Assembly: GCA_947579605.1 (NCBI GenBank)
Contig: OX388325.1
Coordinates: 8,985,572 to 9,049,571 of the forward strand
Reading direction: 5' to 3'
Origin: Athripsodes cinereus
Lineage: Eukaryota > Arthropoda > Insecta > Trichoptera > Leptoceridae
DNA length: 64,000 nucleotides
Shown: positions 43,020-54,316 of the stretch, one piece after another
Layout of the letters: each line of letters opens with the position of its first letter
Numbering within the stretch: the first letter of the stretch is position 1
Notes under the pieces: generated by a model
Database searches by the model: none
Told to the model about the DNA's origin: nothing
Seen by the model: the letters and a program-made list of their open reading frames with translations, nothing else
Position numbers and translations under genes: made by a program

Positions 43020-44650
43020 ACTGAAAAAGGTAAAAATTTAAGTACACACATAATTTATATACTTACAACGTAATGAAAAAATAAGCCGGCTCTTTCAGAG
43101 AAAAACTGCACAACCACAACACTATCAACAGATCACTTAAATATGCACATTAATTTCACCAAAAAATATATATGTATGCACTCAAAACCACCGAGAATTA
43201 TATAGACTCTTCTATCAAATCACTAAAATATGCATCGAATACACGAGTAGTGAAAATAATTTAAAACAAAAGACAAAAATAAAAAGCACAAACCACAGTC
43301 ATTCAAAAGGAATAAATATGAACCAACGAACGTATGTAAATCACTCGTAAATAATTTCTTAAATTTATGCGAACGTTTTGAGCTTCTTAAGCTATGATAA
43401 GAGATTCAAATTCTGTTGCAGATTTCCTTTAATATTTTGCACAACTAAATGTCTATTGAACAATTGAACGAATTTAATGAAACAATAAAAATTTGCGCTG
43501 CATAACCAACTATGCAATTAAATAAAATATTTATATTATCTTATAAGAAGCACGTACTAGTCAATGTAACAAAATTAAATAATACTTATTAATTTATTCC
43601 ACTACACAATATTATTAATAGGAATGCGTCAACAATGCAACTGAGAAAACGATTTACTCATAATGAATGATATTCGAATAAAAATCACAGAATAGGCAAT
43701 CAAACGAGAAAAATCTATTTCACTTTTCGACACTTTGCACAACATACCTACGTAAGTGCGCTTTCGAGTGAAATAAAAATAAATAAACAAGTGAAACTAA
43801 ATAAATAATACGATTTGACGTAACGCAATCGACGACGCACAACACGCCCGACGCTCGACGCGATCGAATGACACTAGAGTTATGTATATTATAAATAAAA
43901 TAAATATGTGGGTATATTCAAGTTCTTCAGTACTACGCTACATCGTTCTCTGTATAATGTATGTGTATGGTACACAGTATTACTCATAATCAGCTCCGTA
44001 GAGAAGTAGTGAGGATATAAATATGTAATATTATAAATAGGCGTGTCTCGTACGATCAAACAAATCGACTGCGTGAACGTTTCGATTGCATGAAAATACT
44101 CGTTTATCAAATGCAATTAAACATCTCTATCTCCAGAGAAAGGAGCGTGTGGAAATCGAGTAAGTCGATTATAAGGACTTCAAATAATACATTATTTCAT
44201 AGGTAAAAATATAATCAAAATAAGACTTAAAAATAGCGTAAGATTAATTATTAAAGATATAATCCAATATAAAGGATCTTTCTCAAATTCTTTCGACAAT
44301 CGATTGATTCACTTTTCGAGAGATCGAATACATCGCTTTTCGAACGAACACCGAACGATCGTACACTTTACTCGATTGTTCAATTTACAGAAATACCTAC
44401 CTATATACGATTGTATGCATCACCCAAGATGTGTAAATTTAGTTCCTAGCTAAGTACAATGTCGCATTTAGTGACGAAATTCACTTGCAAAAAACATCGA
44501 AATAAACAAACGTTTAGTGTACATTTACTATGGTAAATTTCTAGATAAAATATGACATACAATATTATGTTCCTGTAGCTTTGAATTCATGAAAAGAAAA
44601 AGCAATTTTTGTAAAGTTTATGAATATCTTTGCCCCGTCAGTTCATGGCT
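43020..44650. other. Unassigned, apart from a CpG-rich patch
   Basis: No gene or repeat family was recognised. The CpG cluster at 43795-43870 is listed separately. Confidence 0.3.
43795..43870. other. Isolated CpG-rich patch in intron 1
   Basis: A short CpG cluster (GTAACGCAATCGACGACG, CGCCCGACGCTCGACGCGAT) lies in otherwise AT-rich sequence. It has no ORF and no similarity to the repeat families in this window. It could be an alternative promoter of the host gene, but nothing else supports that. Confidence 0.2.
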
Positions 44651-44658
44651 TAGAACAT

Positions 44659-44857
44659 CAGGGTTACTCTTGACAAAACTAAACACGATCTTAATCTAGT
44701 CTTGATCTTGATCATACGACGCACGAAGGGACTATGGTCAAAAACACCGCGTTACCGCTAACGCGCGATCGGTAGCGTGTATTTTTGGCCAATAGTCACT
44801 TCGTGCGTCGTATGATCAAGATTAAGATCGTGTTTAGTTTTGTCAAGAGTAGCCCTG
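44659..44857. mobile_element. Palindromic MITE, 199 bp
   Basis: Ends CAGGGTTACTCTTGACAAAA and CAGGGCTACTCTTGACAAAA (reverse complement) continue through AACACGATCTTAATCT and ATCATACGACGCACGAAG in both arms. The left arm has an extra 14 bp. It may have a 3-bp CAT duplication; an 8-bp hAT-type duplication is not visible. Confidence 0.8.
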
Positions 44858-44929
44858 CATGTCTCACACTGTTTGCTGTACGACAGTCTTGTATCTTCAA
44901 TTTAGATATTAAATATACTACTACTATAC

Positions 44930-45170
44930 CATCACGGCATATCCCACAAGTGGGGTAGCCAGCAGACCAGCTGCATATAAAACATGCAAGCTGACTTCTC
45001 CGTGCTAATATAAAATTAAGACATTCAGGATGGGTGGCAAACCTCATCGCCGAATCTAAGATGTAAAATGTCTTATTTTTTCGAACACCTGCCTTTTACA
45101 GGACACTCGAAAACTTACGGAGAAGAGTGGGAGACCAATTCTTTACCGGGTGCTCCACGGGATAATTAAA
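44930..45170 (-). repeat. Family A repeat, reference copy
   Basis: The best-preserved member: ATACCATCACGGCATATCCC, CACAAGTGGGGTAGCCAGCA, GACCAGCTGCATATAAAACA, CATTCAGGATGGGTGGCAAA, CCTGCCTTTTACAGGACACT and GAAGAGTGGGAGACCAATTC. It is about 240 bp, with no ORF or TIR found. Other copies (approximate): 712-795, 11640, 12290-14435, 19870, 27120, 28015, 33425, 41205, 41570-42240 (split), 42450, 45185, 46186, 46430, 47155, 48650, 49590, 50395, 57975, 59730 and 62285. Both orientations occur. Confidence 0.85.
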
Positions 45171-45184
45171 TATTAAATATGCCA

Positions 45185-45305
45185 CCAATCCTGAATGTCT
45201 ATTTTATTGTCACGAAGAGAACTCGAAACAGGGAGCCGTTATTCTATATTGTCTATCTACCCTACTTACGAGAAATTCCGTGATGGTGTAGATGGATAAA
45301 TATAC
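45185..45305 (+). repeat. Family A repeat, partial
   Basis: CAATCCTGAATGTCTATTTT, then TGTCACGAAGAGAACTCG and ATTCCGTGATGGTGTAGATG. It lies head-to-head with the reference copy, 15 bp away. Confidence 0.7.
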
Positions 45306-45309
45306 ATTT

Positions 45310-46150
45310 TTTTAGTAAATACATATAATGCTATTACAATAATATTTGCAGACAAAATAACATCACCTCATCGCAATAGACATACATTTTTATTAAATCC
45401 GAGAGTTATATAAAAAAAACGCTCACTTCGCCGACGCTTTGCATTCATCGAAAAAAAAACATCGACATATTACAGAGAGAATATTGTTTTCTCTAATCTT
45501 GGGTTATCACGATGCATAATAATATTATTGTAATGTATGTATGTATGGATGGATGGTTACAGTAATAATAACAATACTATGTACACTCAGTGTATTAAAC
45601 ATGAAGAATCATAGCTAGTACAAATAATTATACAGTGAGTAATAAATAATATACCTAGTCATAAACCAAATATTAACATTAAATCATACAATAATAATAC
45701 TATTCTTTTCTATCCCACTACGGTATCTCTCAAGTGTTTATTGTATGTAAGATGTGGATATATATTTATCTTGGTGTCCTTTTCACTTAGGATTTTCATT
45801 CAGGGAGCCATTTCGCGTATATCTCAAAAAGCATATTAAGTGGAAATGGGGTCTCCGGAATGCGATTGTGGGGCTCAGTCCCAAACAATCCAACATCTGG
45901 TGGAGGAGAATCCAGGAAGGAAGTAGTTATGACGGAGACTGGATGGACATCCATAGGTCGACCCCAGAAGCGGTGCGGTGGCATTCTGGACGGGAACCAA
46001 GGATTTGATTTGGAATAACGCAGCAATTTAGCTACCTAAGAAAATTAATTCAAGTCGAAGCCATACAAAAAGAAAGTAAGCATAAAAAATGTTGTATTTT
46101 TACTAAAACACAAATCATTTTCAGAACCCAAATACGTTTCAATGTTCTGG
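45310..46150. other. Mostly unassigned
   Basis: A short open frame at 45754-46008 (TPEAVRWHSGREPRI end) may be retroposon debris, but I could not place it in a family. Confidence 0.3.
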
Positions 46151-46185
46151 AGTCAGGTTCAGTTATTTGGTGTTCATCAGAAGAC

Positions 46186-46540
46186 ACAATATGGACACTC
46201 GAAAACTTACAAGAAAAGTGGAAGACGAATTCTTTGCCGGGCGCTTCGCGGAATAAATCGTATTATTTTCTACACGTCGTCCAATCCGCGACTTCGGGAG
46301 TAGAGATATAATGCTACCATGTTGGTGTCGCTGCACAACACTAAATAAAGCGGCCAAAAGTACAAGAGTAAAATATACGAAATACAATGAAGTCTAAGTG
46401 TCCAAAAAAAAAATCCCTTCCATACAATGACTGCTGAATTGAGGATGTTAAATGTTTTATTTGTGATGTATTACGTATAATTGCCTTTTACAGGACGCTC
46501 AAAGACTTATGAGCATGGGAAAAGGGTTTTCTTTTGACTA
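46186..46540 (-). repeat. Two family A fragments
   Basis: ATGGACACTCGAAAACTTAC, then AAGAAAAGTGGAAGACGAATT at 46186-46260; CTGCTGAATTGAGGATGTTA and TTTTACAGGACGCTCAAAGA at 46430-46525. Confidence 0.6.
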
Positions 46541-47019
46541 GCTTTATGTGAGTGTGACCCTACTCGAGACATGCTTAACATCTCTACCATCGAATTCAAC
46601 ATGTACGTAGGGGAGGTACCCGTTACACCTACCGCAACATGACACCGCTCAGCTGGTCCGTTCAATTTAAAACCAACAGTCGATCAGCCGCGTTTTGGTG
46701 CATGTACATCCCTATAAAAACATACAATATAATATAGCATTTAGGTACTTATATTTACAGTTCAATAATGATATGTAACAGAGCTGGGCATCAACGGTTT
46801 AAGGAGTTAATTAATTTCCTTTAAATTAAGCAAAAAAAATCCTAACGGAAATCCTCCTAGTGATTTTCTAGAAACTGGTAACCATCACACTACAGGCTTA
46901 TTAATTTTTTCAAAAATCACAAAACCATTATTTATGTTTTAAGACTTTTGCGCTGGAGACTTTTTCATCAACCCTTAGAGTCCCGGGTAAAAAATATGTA
47001 TACTATACTATACTATACC

Positions 47020-47130
47020 CTCACGCCATGTCCCAGGAGGGGTAGGCAGAGAGAACGGAACGCCATATAGATCTATCCTTACATACTTCTTTCGCTTCCT
47101 CTACATTCATCCAGTTTCTCATACATGCAC
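47020..47130. repeat. Dispersed repeat family D, copy 2
   Basis: ACCCTCACGCCATGTCCCAG, then GAGGGGTAGGCAGAGAGAAC and CGCCATATAGATCTATCCTT. Confidence 0.7.
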
Positions 47131-47154
47131 GCCGATATATGATAAATATGTCTC

Positions 47155-47290
47155 CCACTCTTTTAGTGTAAGTTTTCAAGTGTCCTGTAAAATACAAGTA
47201 GGTATTTGTAAAACATCAAATATAAGACAATCAACATCTATAATTCAGCGACGAGGCATGTCACGCATCATGAATATCTTATTTTTATCA
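47155..47290 (+). repeat. Family A repeat, 5' part
   Basis: CTCCCACTCTTTTAGTGTAA, then GTTTTCAAGTGTCCTGTAAA and CAGCGACGAGGCATGTCACG. Confidence 0.7.
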
Positions 47291-47865
47291 TTCGTGGGAT
47301 AGTTCGCGACGGTTTTTTTTTAGCTTCCAGAATGATCAATAATGATTAACTGTGTGTTGCGTTAAATAAAAAAATAAATGTTGCACAAGTAACGAAGTTT
47401 AACTTCTCCGTTAACTGATAAACGTTTAACCGAGTTAATTATTTAATTAACGGACTCTGTGCATGTGTTGTGTGTTGAGCCGGTGCGCGCTCTATCTGCT
47501 ACGAACGGTAATTCAACTAAAGATCAAGTAATTCTAGTACATACCTACTATAGTAAGTTAGTTGATTAGGTACCTACACGCTTGTAACAATCAATGATTT
47601 GTAAACTCGTTTTGTTTCGAAGAAAAATCGCTAGACAGCGCTGCCTGGTCGAGAAAGAACGAACCGAAAACCGAGTGCAATGAACCGTTCATAATTAAAA
47701 TTTAATTTTAGCGGGAATTTTGAAAAAATATAATGCGAGAATGGATTTTTTTCTGTTCCGTGGAGTTTTCAGCAATAACATAATGCAGGTTGCACACTTT
47801 CAACTGTGTGTTTTTTAGTATCCTGTAAAAGGCAAAATTTCTACAAAATAACGTAATTATAACAT

Positions 47866-48107
47866 AACATAACACGTATAGACAATTCACACAGACCGAG
47901 CTAGTCCCAAACTAAGATATGAATCTTGTATTATGGGTACTAACACGGCGATACACATATACAATGCACTAAACACATATACATGTAACACCCAGACCCA
48001 GGACAATTTGAAAAAGGTCATTCTTCATTTTGCCCTGGCCGGGAATCGAACCCGGGACCTCGTGACTCAAAGGCAAGTGCGTTAACCTCCGCGCCACACC
48101 GGTCGTC
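47866..48107 (-). mobile_element. tRNA-derived SINE (family S2)
   Basis: On the minus strand the head has A-box-like TGGCGCGGAGG (48096-48086) and B box GGGTTCGATTCCC (48053-48041), the latter a perfect pol III internal promoter. The body then has GTCCTGGGTCTGGGTGTTAC and ends with TAGTTTGGGACTAGCTCGGT and GTGTGAATTGTC. About 240 bp; shorter relatives at 25010-25085 and near 2110-2165. A genuine tRNA gene is excluded because the acceptor stem does not close. Confidence 0.85.
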
Positions 48108-48119
48108 TATATAATATAA

Positions 48120-48215
48120 AACATTTATCTATCTACCTACACCCTCACGCCATGTCCTAGGAGGGGTAGGCAGAGAGAACGGAACGCCGCGCCGTATAGA
48201 TCTATCTTTACATTT
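48120..48215. repeat. Dispersed repeat family D, copy 3
   Basis: ACACCCTCACGCCATGTCCT, then AGGAGGGGTAGGCAGAGAG; nearly identical to 47020-47130, and directly beside the S2 SINE. Confidence 0.7.
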
Positions 48216-48649
48216 AACATAATTGATTATTATTCAGTTTAGTGGAAAGGTATAAATTATTTTATCGATGCTTTGTCAAAGTGTTGGTTTTTTTTTAATT
48301 AATTTTTTGATAGATACAAAACATGAATCTAGATTGTGCTCTAAAAATTAAAGCTTTTTTTACAATCAGAACAAGAGCGAGTTAGAGTTTTAGTAAATGA
48401 ACTATTACAAGTATAATAAATTGTCAGTATCGATAAAGATTTGTGGAACGGCAAAAAAAAACTAGAGTGGACAAAAACAATGGTGGTCGCTTGTTTGGCG
48501 GCCTAATGCAGAACTTCTAAGTAATGTCTAAATCATGGTAGTGAATAGAAATATTTCACTTGTACGATGACAGAATGACAAGGGAAATAAATACATATAA
48601 TGAACTGTACGAAAGGGTTACCAAAATCATAACTATACGAGATATGATA

Positions 48650-48800
48650 GATACTACTATCTACTATACCATTATGGCATATCTCATTCCCAGAAGTAAG
48701 GTAGACAGCGAACTGCATGCCAAAAATATGTGAATCGTCATCTTCGTGCCAACAATTAGAGCTTAAGACATTCAGGATGGGTAGTACCATTGCTGAATTC
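48650..48800 (-). repeat. Family A repeat, partial
   Basis: CTATACCATTATGGCATATC, then ATTCCCAGAAGTAAGGTAG and AAGACATTCAGGATGGGTAG. Confidence 0.65.
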
Positions 48801-48805
48801 TCTCT

Positions 48806-49470
48806 CTCTGGTTTCAATCCTGGGATTGGTTTGCAGCAATTATCTCTTTAATTCTTCTCCTCCACTCCTCCGTCTTGTGCGGTTCTTTTGAATTCTGCAT
48901 ATGATGAGCAGCGCATGTCCACCAGCAGGTCCTCCAGGTACTCTCGGCGTGGGCATCCCCTAGAGTTTGTCCCCTCGGTCATACCCTCCATTACGGCATG
49001 CAAGAGGCCTTCTTGTCGTATTACATGGCCGATCCACCTTGCACGCCTTTCTGACAAAATCTTGAGCAGGTGCCTTCCTCCTTCGATTCTTTGAAGAACT
49101 TCTTCGTTTGTGATGTGGTCTCTCCAGGAAATTCCTAATAGTCTTCTATAGGTCCACATCTCAAACGCCTCTAGTCTTCGTTTATCTCTTTCAGATAGGC
49201 ACCATGTCTCGCAGCCGTACATCAGGATACTCCATACATAGGTCTTGATGAGGAGTATTCTCAGTCTCAGGTCTATACTGTTTGATTCTATTATTTTCGA
49301 CTTTGTATTAAATGCAAGTCTAGCCTGATGTATACGGCTGTCGACCTCACTCTTAGACCGACCGTCCCATGTTATTTTGCTCCCGAGGTATACAAACTCC
49401 TTGGTGTTCTTTAGTGGTATTCCCGACATCACTACTCTCATCTGTTGTTGCGTTCGGCCTACAGAAGCTG
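48806..49470 (-). pseudogene. 5'-truncated RTE-like retroposon ORF, frameshifted near its end
   Basis: The open frame covers RVVMSGIPLKNTKEFVYLGS, ILLIKTYVWSILMYGCETW, RRLEAFEMWTYRRLLGISW, LLKILSERRARWIGHVIRQ and GRRGCPR-like REYLEDLL. This is the C-terminal third of an endonuclease/reverse transcriptase. A one-base shift near 48875 breaks the end. In the shifted frame HKTEEWRRRIKEIIAANQSQ leads to a natural stop at about 48807. The 5' end at about 49470 abuts family A sequence. It is a different subfamily from 38291-38991. Confidence 0.8.
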
Positions 49471-49589
49471 CTGAATTGAAGATGTTAAATATGTAACAAT
49501 GAATGTATCACAAATTTACGAACTTTACTATCTAATCACAGCATCTGTAACAAATGAGAGGGGGGGAGGTAGGTTTTGGGCTAACTACT

Positions 49590-49905
49590 GGGGTGAACTT
49601 TAGACTAACTACTGCAAGTAGTAAATACGGGTCATCCATTTCGAGCCACAAAAGACATGCAGGATGGTTGGATTCGTGTGAAGTAGCTGATGTCGTATGC
49701 ATAACAATGTTTATGAAATATCCGGATGACTTTGCTTTGGTGCCGTTTAACAATCTTCAGACCATCTCAAGAATGCTAGTGAATAGCGTAGTATTATTTT
49801 TCCTTTGAACAATATGTTCTATAAATATTAATTGGACTTTAATTGGACATTCAAAAATAACAGGTAAGAGTGGGAGATCTACTCCATTGTGGAGACTCCA
49901 CAAAA
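49590..49905 (-). repeat. Family A-related repeat, diverged
   Basis: CTACTGCAAGTAGTAAATAC, CATGCAGGATGGTTGGATTC and TTGGACATTCAAAAATAACA, then GTAAGAGTGGGAGATCTACT. Strongly diverged; the middle (49690-49790) does not match. Confidence 0.5.
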
Positions 49906-50394
49906 AATGCTAGTAAACTCAAAAATGATGTATATTTCTCACTATAAACGGTAAAAATGATATTGAAGGTAAGCGAGACGGTAGATATATTTATGAGTAT
50001 GTAAGCTTAACACGAAACAAATGCCGCAACATTGTAAAAACAAAAGAGCGTGGATGATAAATCATAATCGGAAGACAATGGAGAGTCGTCAGCAGCGGCA
50101 GCAGCAGTAGTGTTATTAGTGATAGGTAATAGTGGATCGAGATAAAACTAAATTATAATGGGTACACATAGATATTCTGAGATAAGATCACTGAGCACGC
50201 GAACGCATTCTGTAATATTTATTGATCGTCGATCTGAACGTTCTGAGCAGATCTATGAATTAACGAGTTGATCGTTAATTAACAAAATTAATTTTCACCG
50301 TGGTCGTTAAAACCGGGTATTACAATATCGGTAAAAACCGGGTATTCGAAAACTATCCCGTATAAGACATTTAATTTCTCCAATTTAGCAATGA

Positions 50395-50535
50395 TAAGAT
50401 GTGTCTCCCATACTAAATAGATTATTTTTTAGTGAAACAGAGAAGGCGACCTGCATGTTTATTATATACGGTGGACAACTGGTTACCTCTACTTGTGAGA
50501 AATATCGTGAGACAACCATCCCATTAGGCCACTTT
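50395..50535 (+). repeat. Family A repeat, partial
   Basis: AAGGCGACCTGCATGTTTAT, then TATATACGGTGGACAACTGG and CTTGTGAGAAATATCGTGAG. Confidence 0.6.
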
Positions 50536-50609
50536 TCTTGCAAGGCAAGCAGAAAGACACTACAAATTTTTACCTTACCTTCGAAATTGATAGTCAATTT
50601 AAGTTAAAA

Positions 50610-52780
50610 TTAACTCCATTACTTCTGTACGGGGTGAGGTTGCACAGGGATTCTCTAAAGGACCTATGATGTTACTTAATCCCAGAAAAATATTCTACGG
50701 CAATAAATAATTTTAACGGATTAACAATAGTTTGTGTGTAATAATAACAAACGAATAATCCATTATTCTTTAACTGATTAATGAATAACGGAGTAATCGT
50801 AAAGAATAGAATAGAGGAAGTCGAAGAATTTGTTGAATCAGCCCATAGAGGCGTACCTACCTGTGAAGTCACGACAAAGACGAAGGCAATCATAATAAAT
50901 TCAATACAGGTAGAGGAATGACTGAGAACACTATCAAAAAGATGTAAATATTTTTGATATCCAATCTCCGATTGAAAGCCAGACATGCAAAACCAATTGA
51001 TACCCCCATCGATGGAAGAAGGCCGAAGTCCTGAAGACTTGACTCCAGGTAATTAATTATAAGATGATGTTTGTCTACTATTGCAGTGAAAAATTCAAGC
51101 CAGATACATACGAAAAGTAAATAAAGCAAATAAAGTATGCAAAAATGGGTATACTGAACCTATAGAATTGTAACAGTACGCGAGATGATGCAACTGCGGT
51201 TTATAATAGGGGAAGATTTATGAGAAATACGAAAATTATTCGTGGCTAATCGGAAGTATAATTATTGGGAGGACTGTCAGCCCGAAACTGAATGATATAG
51301 ATTGAAGTCCTACCCTACATAACTTTAATAAATCAGTATTCCTCTTTTTCAGGACTTAGTTTAATATTTTACGTGTGCTATGCTATACATCAAACTATCA
51401 AAACAATTTTTATTTCGTAAGGGTCTCGATCTATGCGAAACTTATAGGATTGCAGTCTGTCGAAAGGTGCCTTGGAGTTTCGACTTTCTCTCCGCAGAAC
51501 TTATAGGTCCCGTATCTTCACGTCCGAGTTTGGGTAGGTGCTTCCGGGAGTTTTAACTAGATGCTCAAGAGCCACTGCAGGCTCAGCAGTCTACAGCGGC
51601 CCGTTAGAAATACCCGTTTATGGATTTTAGACTTGATTTACTGTAACATATTCTGTATGTACTTACTATATCCCCGTACTGACGCTGTTGCTGAGGTTAA
51701 TTTGCAGATTGGATATGTGTTATTGAACTCACCTGAAACAATAAAGATGAAAACACAATTAGCATAATTAAAATACAAAAAAAGAAAAAAAGGCTGAAAA
51801 AAATTTCATGTGATTCTATTGATCACTTGTTTGTAAAAGATCTAACAAAAAGAGAGGCTTTTTTAATTTACGTTGACATACAACTGAAGATTCATAAAAT
51901 ATGATACAATAATCACAATACAAACACGTATTTTAAAACATGTGTTTTTTTTTTAATTCCCTATCGAAAATTTCATAGTATTAAGTATGGGGATGTATAG
52001 GTTTATGGCTATTTAATGACATTTTTACACAAAATGCACAATTTCTTTGGACTTTAAAAATTACATGACAGATATATAAAAATAACCAAATTAAGTAACA
52101 AATAAAATAAAATATTAGTACCTACCTAGTAACAAAGATATAAAAGAATCTTACGTTTCTCCAAGAAATTGATATAACATTAGTTTCAAAGTACAAAGAC
52201 AAAAAATCTCCGTAAACGATTGTCAACAGCCATAAGACTCACCTAGAATTATTAATATTTTAGAAATTCTACAATAAAAACAAAATATTATTCAAATTTA
52301 ACATGATAATGGTAATATCATGACAATAAATTGACTATATAAGTAAAATAATACAATATTAATATCTGTATAGTAATATAAACATAGAAAAAGTCTTTGA
52401 ACCACAAAGAGAAAGCTGCACGGAGCTGAGACAAAAATGTATAATAGTAAAAAGCAAATAAAGAGACGAAAATGTTAATAAAATAATCGTTACTGTCAAT
52501 ACAATAACACTATAGCTATTAGGTGTATAAGTAATCAAACATAATGACAATATTTGAATCAGATTGTAATGTGTAGGTTATAGTATGCACTTCAGTCACT
52601 TGTATATATTTATTTGAGAACAAATATATAATTATGCTAATAAGTACAAATGATTAAACTGAAAACACCGAGTGCAATTTTTAGGTGGAATTGTAGTTTT
52701 TTTTAGTATATGGTACTTGGCGACAATCCATGGATGATGCCATCCGAAAGCGCAAACACCGTGCATAGTCTGAGGTACCC
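50610..52780. other. Unassigned intronic sequence
   Basis: No gene, TIR pair or repeat family could be supported. Several ORFs of 60-100 codons here have no domains and are likely chance. Confidence 0.35.
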
Positions 52781-52789
52781 CACGTGGAA

Positions 52790-53040
52790 GACATTGAACA
52801 CTGAACAGGCTAAGGGTTGGGGTGACTAGGTGCAAAAGTAACCAGCAGAGTTGGGGCTTTATAGATTTGGAGGACACTAGCTGCGACTGCGGGGAGGTGC
52901 AGAGTGATTCTCTTTTATTGCAATACCCGCTGATGCAGAATACATGTAATGAGAGTGACCTATTGATGGAGAATGAAAAGGCGATGTTCGCCGCTGAATA
53001 CTGGAGTGGCAAAATCTAAAGTCCGGACCCGAAAAGTAAG
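52790..53040 (+). pseudogene. Non-LTR retroposon C-terminus with (TAAG)n tail
   Basis: Plus-strand reading VTRCKSNQQSWGFIDLEDTS, CDCGEVQSD, then ENEKAMFAAEYWSGKI and a stop at about 53019, followed by AGTAAGTAAGT. C-CG--Q followed by A---W---I is the end of a common insect retroposon ORF. The usual zinc-motif histidine is not preserved. Confidence 0.6.
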
Positions 53041-53129
53041 TAAGTATACTAATAATCAGGGACACAAGATTCTTTCTTTATTTCTACATTTTAAAATTGC
53101 ATCCATATAATATGATTATGCATCTTAAA

Positions 53130-53300
53130 TTTGGTGGGAAAAAGAGATTGTGAATGTGGAATGTGCAGACAGTGATACACATAATGCAGGACTGACATCT
53201 CAAAAAATTCGGCGATGACCTCCAGGACATCCGTAAGGCAAGACCGGAGAGGGTGGACTGGATGACGGCGCTGAAGCTAAGACTATAGAGGATACTAAAC
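53130..53300 (+). pseudogene. Retroposon zinc-motif fragment
   Basis: DCECGMCRQ, then after a stop and a shift sequence corresponding to a C-terminal DWM-ALKLRL end. It resembles CECG--Q---H-----C motifs of non-LTR proteins but is badly decayed. Confidence 0.4.
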
Positions 53301-54316
53301 TAAAAATAAGTATTTTCACTTATTTTAGAGGCATAAACTACGTGACAAAAAAATCTAGACATTTTTTTTAACTTGAAGTTCTATTTTTATTTGTAACATG
53401 AATTTAGAATACGCTATCGTGATTTCAGTATACTTAACCATTGACGAGCTTTTCAAGACAAAAAATAAGTATTTATTTTTTGATTTAACACATTGTTAAA
53501 AAAATACGTAAATCAAAAAAAAGTTCTACCAAATTGTTCAACGATATTAAACTATTAAAACCTTTCTAGATATGCTGAATACATATTATAAAAATACAAG
53601 TATAAAAATTGTGATAAAATAATAACAGATTGTCTGTAAGTAACATCGAAATGAATAGGCAATGAGGAAACACCACGACGTTAAATACATTAATTATTGG
53701 CACTATAGTCACAGAAAGATAGAACATGAAGTTATATCAGAAACAGCAGATAACAATATAACAATGAAGACATTAAATATCAGTATAATGCATTATGTTT
53801 AGTACAATAATAATTTGCAAAGGGAATCAGGAACTGATGATCAAGAACAATACCTAACAATTGCTGTTAATGAAAAGTCGCCGATTGGTACTACTGTTAA
53901 TGCCGTGGAAATTGTAATGATTATCAAGGTGGAATGGACGGTGATTTGTTTACTCTTCTACGTGTTGATTTTTCATGGTAATTTCATAGTTATTGTTATG
54001 AAAAGGTTTTTCTCAAAGCCTCTTAAATAGCTGCCGAAAGATAATTCGAAAATGTTTCCCATTAATATTTCATCCTGAACACCCTCACATTGAGCAAAAG
54101 TTTATATCGTAAAGGTAGGATTCGAATCATGAACCTTCCGCTCGAAAGTCTGAAACATCAGAAAAAATCTATTGTTTACAGTTTAAATTCTAAGTCGCTT
54201 TTGAGAAAACTCAGTCTCATCTTCAACATTAATAATCTACAAATCAAAACATTTTTCAAATCAAATATATTAAAACCCATTATCATGGTTAGATCAATAA
54301 AAAAGTCAAATCTTAC
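53301..54316. other. Start region of C3G intron 1 (minus strand), unassigned
   Basis: AT-rich non-coding sequence next to the donor of exon 1. No repeat family was recognised. Confidence 0.35.

Noticed and set aside
45754..46008. Plus-strand ORF of 84 codons
   Set aside because: It has a retroposon-like feel (WMDIHRSTPEAVRWHSG) but I could not assign it to a family or find boundaries.
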